64,000 bases of DNA. Origin: Nonomuraea sediminis. Lineage in GTDB: Bacteria; Actinomycetota; Actinomycetes; Streptosporangiales; Streptosporangiaceae. Of the stretch, positions 8,397 through 17,081 are shown piece after piece. The stretch's first letter is position 1, and each line of letters opens with the position of its first letter. Under the pieces are notes generated by a model. It was not told where the DNA came from. It did not search any database and worked only from the letters and a program-made list of their open reading frames with translations. The stretch is from positions 930,001 through 994,000 of the forward strand of contig NZ_JAHDTI010000002.1 in assembly GCF_018531495.1 (NCBI RefSeq), in the 5' to 3' direction. Both the position numbers and the translations under genes were made by a program.

Positions 8397-9721
8397 TTGC
8401 TGTCCTCGATCCAGTGTCCGTGGATGCCGGCGGGCACCCGGCGGGGGAGTTCTACGGTGGCGACGGTCGTCAGGTCGGCGGCGTCCAGCACGAGCAGCTG
8501 GGAGGCGTCGGCCTTGACGTCGCTGACGACGGTGAGCAGGTAGCCGTCGTCCTCGTTGTTGCTGGCGGCGGCGGGCACGAAGACGGCTTCGCCGGGCATG
8601 CGGTGCTCGCCGTGCGAGAACAGCCGCTGCTCGCCGGTCACCGCGTCGTACTTGGCGGTGTGGTACCCGGACAGGCCCGCGCCGGGGAAGGCGATGGCGT
8701 AGCTGTAGCGGTTGGTGATGCCGGTGTGGGCGTCGTTGATCGCCGGGAACTCGACGTTCAGGTTGTCCAGGGCTTCCTCGGTGGCCTTGCCGGTGGCCGG
8801 GTCGAGAATCCAGCGGTGCATGGTGGCGCCGGACAGCGGGCTGACGCCGTACGCGGGCGCCCCCACCCACCACTTCCACGACGTCTCCCACCCGGAGCGG
8901 TCGAAGCGCGGACCTTCGAGCACCACGCGCCCGTGGGCGTCCACGTAGGAGTTGCTGACGTGCAGCAGGGTGCCCTGCTCGGCCTCGAACCAGGTCACCC
9001 GGTCGGAGTTGCGCGGCATGACGCCGATGCGGAACGGCACGTCGTCGTGCCAGCGGTAGGGAATCCCCGACTGCTCGGCGTGGTCGAAGACGACCGGCGA
9101 GCACATGAAGACGGCGTGCTCGGCGGTGATCGCGAAGTCGTGCATGAGCGAGGGGCCCGCTCCGTCGACGATCTGAGTGCGGACGATCTGGCCGGAGGCG
9201 TCGGCGACGTGGTAGGTCAGGTACGGCGGGAAGGGGCTGTAGCTGAAGAAGTGCAGCTCTCCGGTGACCGGGTCCTCCTTCGGGTGGGCGGTCATCGCGC
9301 TGGTCAGCTTGCCGCCGAAGTCGTAGACGCCGATCGTGTCGAGCTCGGCGCTGACCTCCCAGGGCAGGTTGGCCTCCTGCAGGGCCAGGTAGCGACCGCC
9401 GTGGAAGATGATGTTGGTCGCCGCCGCGGAGACCTCCAGCTCCGTGCCGTGGAAGGGCACCCCCTCCAGGTACGGCGTGCGGACCCACCGGTTGCGGTAC
9501 CACTCGGCCTTCCCGCCGGCCAGGCGGATGCCGTGGATCATGCCCTCGCCCTTGAACCAGTGGGTGGGGGTGACGCCGGGCTTGGGGTTGTGGCCGTTGC
9601 GGAAGTAGCGGCCGTTGAGCTCGGGCGGGAGCGTGCCGTGCACGGTGAGCTCGCGGGCGGTGATCTCGTCGGTGACGGGCGCGTAGTGCCCGGTCAGGTA
9701 CGGCTTGGCGAGGTCGTTCAC
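8393..9721 (-). CDS. carotenoid cleavage oxygenase
   Basis: A 442-residue member of the carotenoid oxygenase (RPE65/CCD) family, a seven-bladed propeller with non-haem iron. Four likely iron ligands are visible: His146 (AHPKEDP), His194 (LMHDFAIT), His254 (LLHVSNSYVD) and His434 (IHGHW). The N-terminal motifs YFRNGHNPKP and WFKGEGMIHG are typical. Translation starts at GTG 9721 in a GTGA overlap with the upstream MFS gene and ends in a GTGA overlap with the SRPBCC gene. The substrate could be a carotenoid or a stilbene; the operon does not decide. Confidence 0.92.
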   Translation of the reverse strand: MNDLAKPYLTGHYAPVTDEITARELTVHGTLPPELNGRYFRNGHNPKPGVTPTHWFKGEGMIHGIRLAGGKAEWYRNRWVRTPYLEGVPFHGTELEVSAAATNIIFHGGRYLALQEANLPWEVSAELDTIGVYDFGGKLTSAMTAHPKEDPVTGELHFFSYSPFPPYLTYHVADASGQIVRTQIVDGAGPSLMHDFAITAEHAVFMCSPVVFDHAEQSGIPYRWHDDVPFRIGVMPRNSDRVTWFEAEQGTLLHVSNSYVDAHGRVVLEGPRFDRSGWETSWKWWVGAPAYGVSPLSGATMHRWILDPATGKATEEALDNLNVEFPAINDAHTGITNRYSYAIAFPGAGLSGYHTAKYDAVTGEQRLFSHGEHRMPGEAVFVPAAASNNEDDGYLLTVVSDVKADASQLLVLDAADLTTVATVELPRRVPAGIHGHWIEDSK

Positions 9722-10959
9722 GATGATGCCTTTCCGATCGAGAGGATCGCGATGAGGAGGGTGATGCCGGCGCAGGCCAGGAAGGCGCCGCCGTAGGTCG
9801 GAAGGAGGGTCAGGACGGACAGGCCCACTGCGCCGCCGACCTGCCGGGTGGCGTTGACCAGCCCACCGGCCAGTCCGCTGTCGCCGGGTGCTACCCCGGA
9901 CGACGACCAGCCGGTGAGGCGGACGAAGGCGACGCCGAGGCCTGCGCCGATGAGCAGCGACGGCACGATCAGCGCGCCGGTGAGCCCCATCCAGGCCAGG
10001 CCCGCGGCCAGCGCGAGAAGGCCGAGCGGCAGTACGGCACGGCCGCGCAGTTTCCCGGTCGCCCAGGACGAGACGGTGATCATCAGGGCCAGCGGAAGCT
10101 GGGACAGCCCGGTTTCCAGCGGGGTGTAGCCCAGCTCCCGCTGCTGGTAGAGCGGCAGGAAGTAGAACAGGCCCAGCCAGACCGCGCCGAGCAGCGCCAT
10201 CAGCAGGTTGGGCCGGGCGACCACCGCCATCCGCGCGGGCAGCAGCGGGTCCGTCGAGCGGCGCTGGAGCACCGCGAACCAGACCAGCAACGCCAGTCCG
10301 GCCGGTATGGCGGGCTTGAAACCGGTCAGCCCGAAGGTGAACGTGACCAGCCCGGCCACGAGTGTCGCCGTGCCCGGCAGGTCGAGCCGCCCACCGCGCG
10401 GCACGTCCGCGGGCACCAGCCGCCAGGTGGCCACCAGGACCGCCAGGGCGAAGGGCGCGAGCACGGCGAAGACCGCGCGCCAGCCGTACAGGTCTGTCAA
10501 CAGCCCGCTCAGCAGCACGCCGGCCGCGCCGCCCGCACCGGAGACCGCGCCCCACACGCCGAGCGCCCTGCCTCCGGGGAAGAGCCGCAGGACCAGGGCC
10601 AGGGCGGTGGGGGCCAGCAGTGCCGCTCCCAGTCCCTGGACGGCACGCGCGGTGATCAGGAGCGGCGCGTCGCCGGCCAGGGTGGCGCCCAGGCTGGAGA
10701 GGGTGAACAGGCCGGTGCCGATCAGGAAGACGCGGCGCAAGCCGTACAGGTCACCGATTCTCCCGCCGGGAAGCAGGAGCGCGCCGAAGACCAGGACGTA
10801 GGCGTTGACCACCCAGGCCAGGGCGGACGGCGACAGGCCCAGGCCGGCGCGGATCTGCGGGAGGGCCACGTTCACGATCGACGTGCTGAGCACGACGAGG
10901 AACTGCGCGGTGGCCAGTGCGGCCAGGCCTGCGGTCCGGTGGAGCGTGGTGCCGTTCAT
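9718..10959 (-). CDS. MFS exporter
   Basis: A 413-residue major-facilitator transporter with about 12 predicted membrane spans. The N-terminal signature is STSIVNVALPQI followed by loop motif GRIGDLYGLRR, typical of drug:H+ antiporters. It starts at ATG 10959 (MNGTTLHR), preferred over an in-frame upstream ATG because the first helix follows closely. It heads the coupled operon with carotenoid oxygenase and SRPBCC genes, suggesting export or uptake of the same lipophilic compound. The region 10960-11205 separates it from the divergent peptidase. Confidence 0.88.
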   Translation of the reverse strand: MNGTTLHRTAGLAALATAQFLVVLSTSIVNVALPQIRAGLGLSPSALAWVVNAYVLVFGALLLPGGRIGDLYGLRRVFLIGTGLFTLSSLGATLAGDAPLLITARAVQGLGAALLAPTALALVLRLFPGGRALGVWGAVSGAGGAAGVLLSGLLTDLYGWRAVFAVLAPFALAVLVATWRLVPADVPRGGRLDLPGTATLVAGLVTFTFGLTGFKPAIPAGLALLVWFAVLQRRSTDPLLPARMAVVARPNLLMALLGAVWLGLFYFLPLYQQRELGYTPLETGLSQLPLALMITVSSWATGKLRGRAVLPLGLLALAAGLAWMGLTGALIVPSLLIGAGLGVAFVRLTGWSSSGVAPGDSGLAGGLVNATRQVGGAVGLSVLTLLPTYGGAFLACAGITLLIAILSIGKASS

Positions 10960-11205
10960 GGCTCCAAGGTCGCAGCCGGGCCGGGGCATTCGCGTCGGTA
11001 GTTTTCGCCTATCCCGTAGGTACCTACGCCGTCGGGGGAGATTTCGGCTCGATCACTGCGTCGCTCAAAAGCCGCAAAATTTCATTCTGTAGAGATTGAT
11101 GAAGAGAACTTTCAGGTCTATCTTCATGATCGACCGGACTCCCGCGCGCGGTCAACTGAGCGTCCCCGTATCCCCCCCAATACGCACCTGCTCAGAGAGG
11201 CAATC

Positions 11206-12093
11206 ATGCCCGTAACCAGGCCGACGACCCTCAAATCCGCGATCTCTGTCCTGTTATGCACGCTGGCGGCGGTACTCATCCCCCAGGCCGCCTCAGCGCA
11301 GGACACCCAGGCCAGATCCCTCTCCCACAAGAGCCCCTTCAACTGCGGAAAGACCTTCTACGCCAACAACTGGTATCCAGGCCACAACCCGTCAGGCTCC
11401 ATCGACTGGCAGAACTACGGCGGCGACGACATCAACGGCGAAACCGTACGCGCCACCGCCGCGGGTACCGCGTATTTCTACGACGCCGGAAGCACCAGCT
11501 ATGGCCAGTGGATCGAAATCCGGCACAGTGATGGCACCCGCACCCGCTATGCCCACCTCGCGACCATGGTCCGGTCGGCCGGCAGCTCCCTGAGCGTCGG
11601 CCAGGGCACCGCCATCGGCACCGTGGGCGCGACGGGCGGCGCCACCGCACCTCACCTCCACTACGAACAGCGCACCTCCACCGGCGCGATGGACACCAGT
11701 CCGACCGTGGACGGCGTCACCGTCTCCCTGGGCGAGAAGAAGGCCGTCACCAGCACCAATGCCTGCAGCGGCAACCCCTACACCCCCGAGGAGGTCTGCG
11801 GGAGCGGCTACTCCGTCATCGACTCCGCCGGGCTCAGCGGTGGCACGACGTACCTGCTCTACAACTCGGGTAACGGCTACAACTGCGTCGTGACCCTGAA
11901 GTCCACCAACCTCGGCACCGACACCGCGGTGTCCGCCTTCCTGGAACCGCAGGGCGAAAGCCGTACCACCGACTCGGGCAACTACGGCTACTACGCCGGA
12001 CCCGTCCGGCGTGACGCGGCCAACCAGTGCGTCCGCTGGGGCGGCTCGGTCGGCAGCAGCTCCTACACCAGCCCCTTCGAACACTGCGGCTGA
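11206..12093 (+). CDS. secreted M23-like peptidase with altered zinc motif
   Basis: A 295-residue secreted protein. The Sec signal covers residues 1-31 (SVLLCTLAAVLIPQAASA). A LytM/M23 domain follows, with YAHL (His117) and APHLHYEQ (His150, His152). In the first zinc motif, normally HxxxD, the Asp is present (GSIDW, Asp67) but the position four before it is Ser63, and the only nearby His is His60. Zinc binding may therefore use His60 or be impaired. The C-terminal 100 residues form a separate Cys-containing domain (paired Cys 187 to the terminal HCG), possibly wall binding. A strong hairpin follows the stop. Confidence 0.85.
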   Translation: MPVTRPTTLKSAISVLLCTLAAVLIPQAASAQDTQARSLSHKSPFNCGKTFYANNWYPGHNPSGSIDWQNYGGDDINGETVRATAAGTAYFYDAGSTSYGQWIEIRHSDGTRTRYAHLATMVRSAGSSLSVGQGTAIGTVGATGGATAPHLHYEQRTSTGAMDTSPTVDGVTVSLGEKKAVTSTNACSGNPYTPEEVCGSGYSVIDSAGLSGGTTYLLYNSGNGYNCVVTLKSTNLGTDTAVSAFLEPQGESRTTDSGNYGYYAGPVRRDAANQCVRWGGSVGSSSYTSPFEHCG

Positions 12094-12103
12094 CCCCACC
12101 CCA

Positions 12104-12134
12104 AAGGCCACTTCCGCACCCCGGAAGTGGCCTT
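12104..12134 (+). terminator. bidirectional terminator hairpin
   Basis: AAGGCCACTTCCG at 12104-12116 pairs perfectly with CGGAAGTGGCCTT at 12122-12134 over a 5-base loop. It sits between convergent genes: ten bases after the M23 stop, and touching the stop codon of the DUF4240 gene, so it can serve both directions. Confidence 0.8.
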
Positions 12135-12616
12135 CACCCTTCCCCGACCCCCCGAGCCTTGAGAGCAAGGGCGAAGAGGTCCCAGTTCTTGCCCGTCGCC
12201 CGCTCCCATGCCTTGGCGGGCACGTAGGCGAGTGCCTCCAGCTCCGGCAGGTCCTCGTCGGTCCGACGGAGGCCAAGTCGCTGCATGGCGTTGTAACGCT
12301 GTACCTCGGGGACGTCAGCCAGGGTGTCCGGATCGTGCACGACCCGTTCGAAGGTCTCGCGGCCCAGGCCGATCAGCCACATGCGGAAGTAGCAGACGCT
12401 GTCGTCGCCGCCGGTCAGGTACAGGGCGTTCGACGCGCCGGCCAGCAGGTTCGTGTCCGCGCGGCTGTCGGCTTCGTACAGCCACGCCTTGAAGTCGACG
12501 ATGTCGTCCGCGGGACGCTGCATGAGGCGTTCCTCGAGCCATCGCAGGCGTGCTTCCTTCCCGCCGGGCACCCCGGCTGACTCCTCGATCAGGTGCCAGA
12601 ACTCGTCGACGTCCAT
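12134..12616 (-). CDS. DUF4240 domain protein
   Basis: A 160-residue protein opening with MDVDEFWHLIEES, the hallmark of DUF4240. The domain continues through FKAWLYEADSRADTNLL, a gap region with GGDDSVCYFRMWLIGLG, and the conserved aromatic/acidic tail. The open frame extends far upstream to 13306, but that part overlaps the plus-strand gene at 12671; the ATG at 12616 with upstream purine-rich GGGAGGTG-like DNA is the real start. No function is known for the family, often found near polymorphic toxin or immunity loci. No partner is seen here. Confidence 0.8.
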   Translation of the reverse strand: MDVDEFWHLIEESAGVPGGKEARLRWLEERLMQRPADDIVDFKAWLYEADSRADTNLLAGASNALYLTGGDDSVCYFRMWLIGLGRETFERVVHDPDTLADVPEVQRYNAMQRLGLRRTDEDLPELEALAYVPAKAWERATGKNWDLFALALKARGVGEG

Positions 12617-12670
12617 GGGAGGTGATCGTGGCAGCGGGCTGTGGCAAAAGGGGGCTTTTAGACTGTGGGG

Positions 12671-13030
12671 GTGATCGAGTTGGGGTCGCGGGAGCGTAAG
12701 CAGCCGCCGCCTCCGCGCGTCGTGTGGGGGAGTCTGAGCGATCCGCGGCGGGCGGGGGTGCGGCAGTGGCTGGAGTTGCGGCCCGACGAGGTCGAGCCGC
12801 GCGTCCTGCGGGCGGTGGAGCCGGAGCTCGTGGTCTGGTCGTCGCTGTGGCCCGACAGGCCCGATGACGAGATCCGGTTCGACATCCGGCCGGCGCAGGA
12901 CGACGGCTCCGCGTTGCGGTGGACGCTGCTGACCCCGGGGGAGGTGCCCGGTCCTGGCGTGCTCGGCCGGATGCGGTATCGGCTCAACTTCCTGATCAAC
13001 GCGCAGCTCCGTTACTCCTACGGCCAGTGA
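12671..13030 (+). CDS. hypothetical protein, 119 aa
   Basis: A small soluble protein with strong GC third-position bias, rich in Pro and Arg at the N-terminus (SRERKQPPPPRVVWGSLSDP) followed by a mixed alpha/beta body ending FLINAQLRYSYGQ. Two GTG starts are possible (12665 and 12671); I chose the second because the frame's conserved-looking core starts after it. It diverges from DUF4240 and converges on the ferritin-like gene. I do not recognise its family with certainty; the shape is compatible with an SRPBCC-like fold. No function assigned. Confidence 0.6.
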   Translation: MIELGSRERKQPPPPRVVWGSLSDPRRAGVRQWLELRPDEVEPRVLRAVEPELVVWSSLWPDRPDDEIRFDIRPAQDDGSALRWTLLTPGEVPGPGVLGRMRYRLNFLINAQLRYSYGQ

Positions 13031-13043
13031 GACGCGCCGGTGG

Positions 13044-14285
13044 TTAACGGGCGGCGTCCAGTGAGGCGGCCACGGCGGCGGCTCGGGCCGCGGCGGCCTT
13101 GACGACGGGGTCGTCGGTGAGGTGCTCGCCACACCTGGTGGCGATCTGGTGGACGCGTTCGCACAGGACCGTCCAGGCCGCATCCCGCCACGGCACCACG
13201 TTGCCCAGGGGGTAGTACATCTCGAAGGCGGGGCCTGCCGTACGGCCCTCATGCGCGGGGCCGGCGGGGCGGCGGGTGAGGGCCGTGCCGAGAGGGCGCA
13301 GCACACCGGCCATCATCGTGATCGCGCCGCCCACCAGGGTCTCGAGCTGCTCCTGCGTCTCGTCGGTGTGGGTGAAGAAGCGGGTCAGCATCCACAGGAT
13401 CGCCTCGTAGGCGAGGTTGCACAGCTCGGCCAGGGCCAGCGTATCCGCGTCGCCGATGATCGGCTGAGGTTCCTGCACGTCGAACGGCTGGCGGGTGAAG
13501 GCGCCGAGCGCCGGGTGGGCGGGCTCGAAGGAGGGGTCGGCGGCGCGCAGCGCGGTGTACTCCTCCCAGATCTTCAGGAAGCGGCCGTAGTGTGCCTCCT
13601 TCCAGTCGCCCTGCGCACCCTCGCCCTGCTCGATGATCTCCTCGATGGCGGCACGGGCGGACTTCAGGTCGGTCACCGCCACCATTTCCGGCCAGCGGAA
13701 CAACTCGGGCGTGGCCTGCGCCTTGGGCGAGCCGCAGAACACCTGCTCCTCGCCCACCGCGGCGACGAGTGCGGTCAGACCGTCCTGGATACCGCGATAG
13801 AGATGGCCGACGGTCTCGAAGTCCTGCACGCGGGGGAAGATCTCGCCGGGGGCGACGGGCTCGGGCGGCAGCTCACAGGAGATGAAACCGGCCGCGTCCG
13901 CGCGCTGCATGCCCTCGGGGCGCTCGAGGAAGAGAAAGTGGGTCAGCGCGTCCTCGCCGAAGGGCAGCAGCCGCAACTGCACCGACGGCGGGAACACGCC
14001 GCACGCCTGCGGGAAATTGGGCCGGCCGAAGATGGGCGCGGCGCCGATGGCCGACATCAGGTTGGCCACCAGGGCCAGGTGCAGCATCTCCTGTACGGCG
14101 ATGCCGTGCAGCTCCGCGCGCCAGCGCTCCACCGCGGCCTGCTGCTCCTCGGTGAGCCCCTCGGTCTTGAGACTGAACTCGGCGAACAGGTACTGGCACA
14201 TGATCATGTGCTCGAGTTGCGAGGCCTGGGCGAGCAGGTACCAGACGTGCTCGCGGTGCTCGATGACGATGGGGGGTTCGGTCAT
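13044..14285 (-). CDS. ferritin-like (VioB/IPA-dimer-synthase-type) protein
   Basis: A 413-residue protein whose N-terminal half is a ferritin-like four-helix domain. Likely metal ligands are Glu25 (QASQLEHMIM), Glu66 and His69 (the ExxH in AVQEMLHLAL). This architecture matches the ferritin-like domain of VioB/RebD-type iminophenylpyruvate dimer synthases and related stand-alone proteins. No VioA/RebO-like amino-acid oxidase lies nearby, so a pigment pathway is not supported. The start MTEPPIVIEH at 14285 is chosen over an ATG six codons upstream. A single-gene unit facing the epoxide hydrolase. Confidence 0.75.
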   Translation of the reverse strand: MTEPPIVIEHREHVWYLLAQASQLEHMIMCQYLFAEFSLKTEGLTEEQQAAVERWRAELHGIAVQEMLHLALVANLMSAIGAAPIFGRPNFPQACGVFPPSVQLRLLPFGEDALTHFLFLERPEGMQRADAAGFISCELPPEPVAPGEIFPRVQDFETVGHLYRGIQDGLTALVAAVGEEQVFCGSPKAQATPELFRWPEMVAVTDLKSARAAIEEIIEQGEGAQGDWKEAHYGRFLKIWEEYTALRAADPSFEPAHPALGAFTRQPFDVQEPQPIIGDADTLALAELCNLAYEAILWMLTRFFTHTDETQEQLETLVGGAITMMAGVLRPLGTALTRRPAGPAHEGRTAGPAFEMYYPLGNVVPWRDAAWTVLCERVHQIATRCGEHLTDDPVVKAAAARAAAVAASLDAAR

Positions 14286-14398
14286 GATTACAGAGTTACA
14301 CAAAAAGCGACAATGGCGAGGACGCTATCCGTTTCCCGACATCAGGCTTGCGCGGCGCGGATAGTGGCGGGCGTCGCGCCGCTCCTAGGCTCGGCCGC

Positions 14399-15487
14399 AT
14401 GTCGGAAATCCAGCCCTTCCACATCGACGTTCCCGACGCCGACCTCGACGACCTGCGCGACCGGCTGCGCCGCACGCGCTTCACCGGCGAGCTGCCTCCA
14501 GGCCAGGACCCCTGGGAGTACGGCGTGCCCGTCGACTACGTGCGCGACCTGGTGGAGCACTGGCGAGACGGGTTCGACTGGCGCGCGGTCGAGGCCAGGT
14601 TGAACGCCTACCCGCAGTTCACCACCGAGATCGACGGGCAGACCATCCACTTCCTGCACGTGCGCTCGCCGCAGGCCGGCGCGATCCCGCTGATCCTCAC
14701 CCACGGCTGGCCCAACACGTTCGTCGAATACGTGGGGCTCATCGCCGAGCTCACCGCGGGCGGCTTCGACGTGGTCATCCCGTCGCTGCCCGGCTTCGCC
14801 TTCTCCGGCCCCACCCGCGAGCGCGGCTGGAACGCCGAGCGCACCGCGGCCGCCTGGGGCGAGCTCATGCGCAGGCTCGGCTACGACCGGTACGGCGTGC
14901 ACGGCAACGACGCGGGCGCCATCGTCGCCCCGATCCAGGGCAGGCTGAGCCGCGAGCACGTCATCGGCGTGCACGTCACGCAGATCTTCTCCTTCCCCAG
15001 CGGCGACCCCGGCGAGATGGAGGGGATCTCGCCGGAGGACCTGCAGTATCTGCAGTTCCTGCAGTCGTTCGTGAGCCACGCCGTGCACGACAAGGTGCAG
15101 GAGGAGCAGCCGCAGACGATCGCCCACGCGCTCGCCGACTCCCCAGCCGGCCAGCTGGCCTGGAGCGGCCAGTTGTTCGGCGACGCGCTCAGCAAGGACG
15201 ACATCCTGACCAACGCCACGATCTACTGGATCACCAACACGGCCGCCTCGGCCGCCCGCTTCTACTACGAGAACAAGCGGATGAAGCCGGACACCGAGCC
15301 GACCACGGTCCCCATGGGCCTGGCCAGCTTCGCCTACGACTTCCGGCCGCTGCGGCGCTTCGCCGAGCGCGACCACGCCAACATCGTGTCCTGGAACGAG
15401 TACGACCGGGGCAGCCACTGGTCCGCCCACGACGCGCCCGACCTGCTCGTCGCCGACATCATGGAGTTCTTCCGCGAGCTGCGCTGA
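14399..15487 (+). CDS. epoxide hydrolase (EPHX-type)
   Basis: A 362-residue epoxide hydrolase with the N-terminal EHN lid domain (FHIDVPDADLDDLRDRL). The oxyanion motif HGWP is at 102-105 and the nucleophile Asp171 in HGNDAGA (families usually have GGDWG). The likely catalytic His is His340 in RGSHWSAHDAPD. It starts at ATG 14399, after a weak purine stretch. Enzymes of this type hydrolyse alkyl or arene epoxides to diols. The Asn and Ala around the nucleophile are unusual but keep the Asp. It diverges from the ferritin-like gene, with a 113-base shared promoter region. Confidence 0.88.
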   Translation: MSEIQPFHIDVPDADLDDLRDRLRRTRFTGELPPGQDPWEYGVPVDYVRDLVEHWRDGFDWRAVEARLNAYPQFTTEIDGQTIHFLHVRSPQAGAIPLILTHGWPNTFVEYVGLIAELTAGGFDVVIPSLPGFAFSGPTRERGWNAERTAAAWGELMRRLGYDRYGVHGNDAGAIVAPIQGRLSREHVIGVHVTQIFSFPSGDPGEMEGISPEDLQYLQFLQSFVSHAVHDKVQEEQPQTIAHALADSPAGQLAWSGQLFGDALSKDDILTNATIYWITNTAASAARFYYENKRMKPDTEPTTVPMGLASFAYDFRPLRRFAERDHANIVSWNEYDRGSHWSAHDAPDLLVADIMEFFRELR

Positions 15488-15497
15488 GACGACAGGG

Positions 15498-16112
15498 TCA
15501 GCGGGTGAACCAGTCGCGGGCCAGGGCGGCGACCTGTTCGAGAGCGCCGGGTTCCGCGAACAGGTGGGTGGCGCCGGGGACGATCTCCAGCCGGCTCTCG
15601 CACCGCAGCATGCGCTGGGCGGCACTGTTCAGCTCGAGCACCTGCTCGTCGTGGCCGCCGACAATGAGCAGGGTGGGCGCCGTCACGAAGGGCAGGCGCT
15701 CGCCGGCCAGGTCGGGGCGCCCGCCGCGGGAGACGACGGCGGCGATGTCGCTGCCGGGCTCGGCGGCGGCCCAGAGCGCCGCCGCGGCGCCCGTGCTCGC
15801 CCCGAAGTAGCCGATCCGCGCCGACGGCGACCGCTCGCGCAGCCACCCGGTCGCCTGGCGGAGCCGCTCGCCGAGCAGGCCGACGTCGAACACGTTGCGC
15901 CGGTCCGCCTCCTCGGCGGGGGTCAGCAGGTCGAACAGCAGGGTCCCCAGCCCGGCGGCGTGCAGTTCGTCGGCCACGTAGCGGTTGCGCGGGCTGTGCC
16001 GTCCGCTTCCGCTGCCGTGCGCGAAGACGACGACCGCCTCGCCGCCCTTCGGATCGACGAGGGTCCCCGGCAGCCGCATGGCTCCGGCCGGTACTTCGAC
16101 CTCGTGCTCCAC
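15498..16112 (-). CDS. dienelactone-hydrolase-like alpha/beta hydrolase
   Basis: A 204-residue alpha/beta hydrolase with the opening VVVFAHGSGSGRHSPRNRYVA and nucleophile Ser106 in GYFGASTGAA. Asp155 (VGGHDEQV) and His183 (GATHLF) complete the triad. The HGSGSGRHSPRN signature is shared by a group of short hydrolases often encoded beside phosphoribosyltransferases; none is present here. It converges on the epoxide hydrolase, 10 bases apart. Substrate unknown. Confidence 0.85.
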   Translation of the reverse strand: MEHEVEVPAGAMRLPGTLVDPKGGEAVVVFAHGSGSGRHSPRNRYVADELHAAGLGTLLFDLLTPAEEADRRNVFDVGLLGERLRQATGWLRERSPSARIGYFGASTGAAAALWAAAEPGSDIAAVVSRGGRPDLAGERLPFVTAPTLLIVGGHDEQVLELNSAAQRMLRCESRLEIVPGATHLFAEPGALEQVAALARDWFTR

Positions 16113-16153
16113 ACTCCACCCCTGCCCGTGACGGGGGATCGACTAACCGAGAC

Positions 16154-17011
16154 CTAGTCCTGGGCGGCTCGGCGCAGGAGCCGTTCGAGGCTGTTGAGGG
16201 CCTGGTCGGCGTCGGTGTCGGCGCGGCGGGAGATGGCGATGTCCACCAGCGGCGCCGGCGGCAGGCCGTACGGCTCGGGGTCGACGAGCGTCCCGCGCGG
16301 GACGTTGTCCACCAGCAGCGCGCCGAGGCCGATCCCCGCCGTGACGGCCGCCTGGACCGCGTAGACGCTGGTGCTCTGGAAGGCGATCCGCCACGCCCGC
16401 CTGTGCCGGCCGACGGCGTCGAGCAGCGGCTGCCGCCACCGGCACGGCTGGGAGAACACCACCAGCGGCAGCGGATCGGCCGCCAGGTCCACGCCGGGAG
16501 CGCAGGCCCAGGCCAGCGGCACCCGCCGCTGCCAGCGCAGCGAGGCCTCCGGCATGGCGGCGGGATCACCGAACACCAGGTCGAGCCGCCCGCGATCGGC
16601 CAGCCGCCGCAACGACGCCGCCGAACTGACGATCACCTCCAGCTCGACCCGCGGATGCAGCGCCGCGAAGTCGGCCAGCGCCGCGGGGAACGTGGTGATC
16701 GCCAGGTCCTCGAGCAGCCCGATCGTGCGCCGCCCCGACGGCTCGGCGCCGGGCCCGGCGATGGAGGTGCGGGCCTCGTCGTGCAGGGCGAGCATGCGCT
16801 CGGCGTAGGCCAGCAGGGTCTCGCCCGCCGGGGTCAGCCTGGCGCCCTGCGTGTCACGCAGCAGGATGCGCTCGCCCGCGGCCCGCTCCAGGCGCTGGAT
16901 GCGCTGGCTGACCGCGGGCTGGCTGAGGTTCAGCACCGCCGCGGCGCGGGTGATGCTGCCGGCCCGGACGGTCGCCGCGAAGGACCGCAGGTCGGCGATC
17001 TGGAAGTCCAT
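16154..17011 (-). CDS. LysR-family regulator
   Basis: A 285-residue LysR regulator. The N-terminal winged helix carries LRSFAATVRAGSITRAAAVL and SQPAVSQRIQRLE at residues 8-43, followed by a periplasmic-binding-protein-like effector domain (EVIVSSAASLRRLADRGRLD). It is divergent from the PhzF-led operon across a 70-base gap and is the obvious candidate controller of it, as is usual for LysR pairs. The inducer is unknown. Confidence 0.9.
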   Translation of the reverse strand: MDFQIADLRSFAATVRAGSITRAAAVLNLSQPAVSQRIQRLERAAGERILLRDTQGARLTPAGETLLAYAERMLALHDEARTSIAGPGAEPSGRRTIGLLEDLAITTFPAALADFAALHPRVELEVIVSSAASLRRLADRGRLDLVFGDPAAMPEASLRWQRRVPLAWACAPGVDLAADPLPLVVFSQPCRWRQPLLDAVGRHRRAWRIAFQSTSVYAVQAAVTAGIGLGALLVDNVPRGTLVDPEPYGLPPAPLVDIAISRRADTDADQALNSLERLLRRAAQD

Positions 17012-17081
17012 AAGTATTGATTATGCAGCACACGTGAATATCGCCGTTCTCAATGATCAAGGCCCTGCCTAGGCTGGCCGC
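17012..17081. promoter_or_regulatory. shared LysR/PhzF promoter region
   Basis: This AT-rich 70-base gap between divergent genes contains ATTGA at 17017-17021 and its complement TCAAT at 17050-17054, and TTATGCAGCACACGTGAATA matches a T-N11-A LysR box. Binding is inferred from the arrangement. Confidence 0.4.

Noticed and set aside
15334..16569. Long minus-strand frame of 411 codons
   Set aside because: It is a shadow of the LysR and hydrolase genes with Arg/Ala/Gly-rich composition and no domain.
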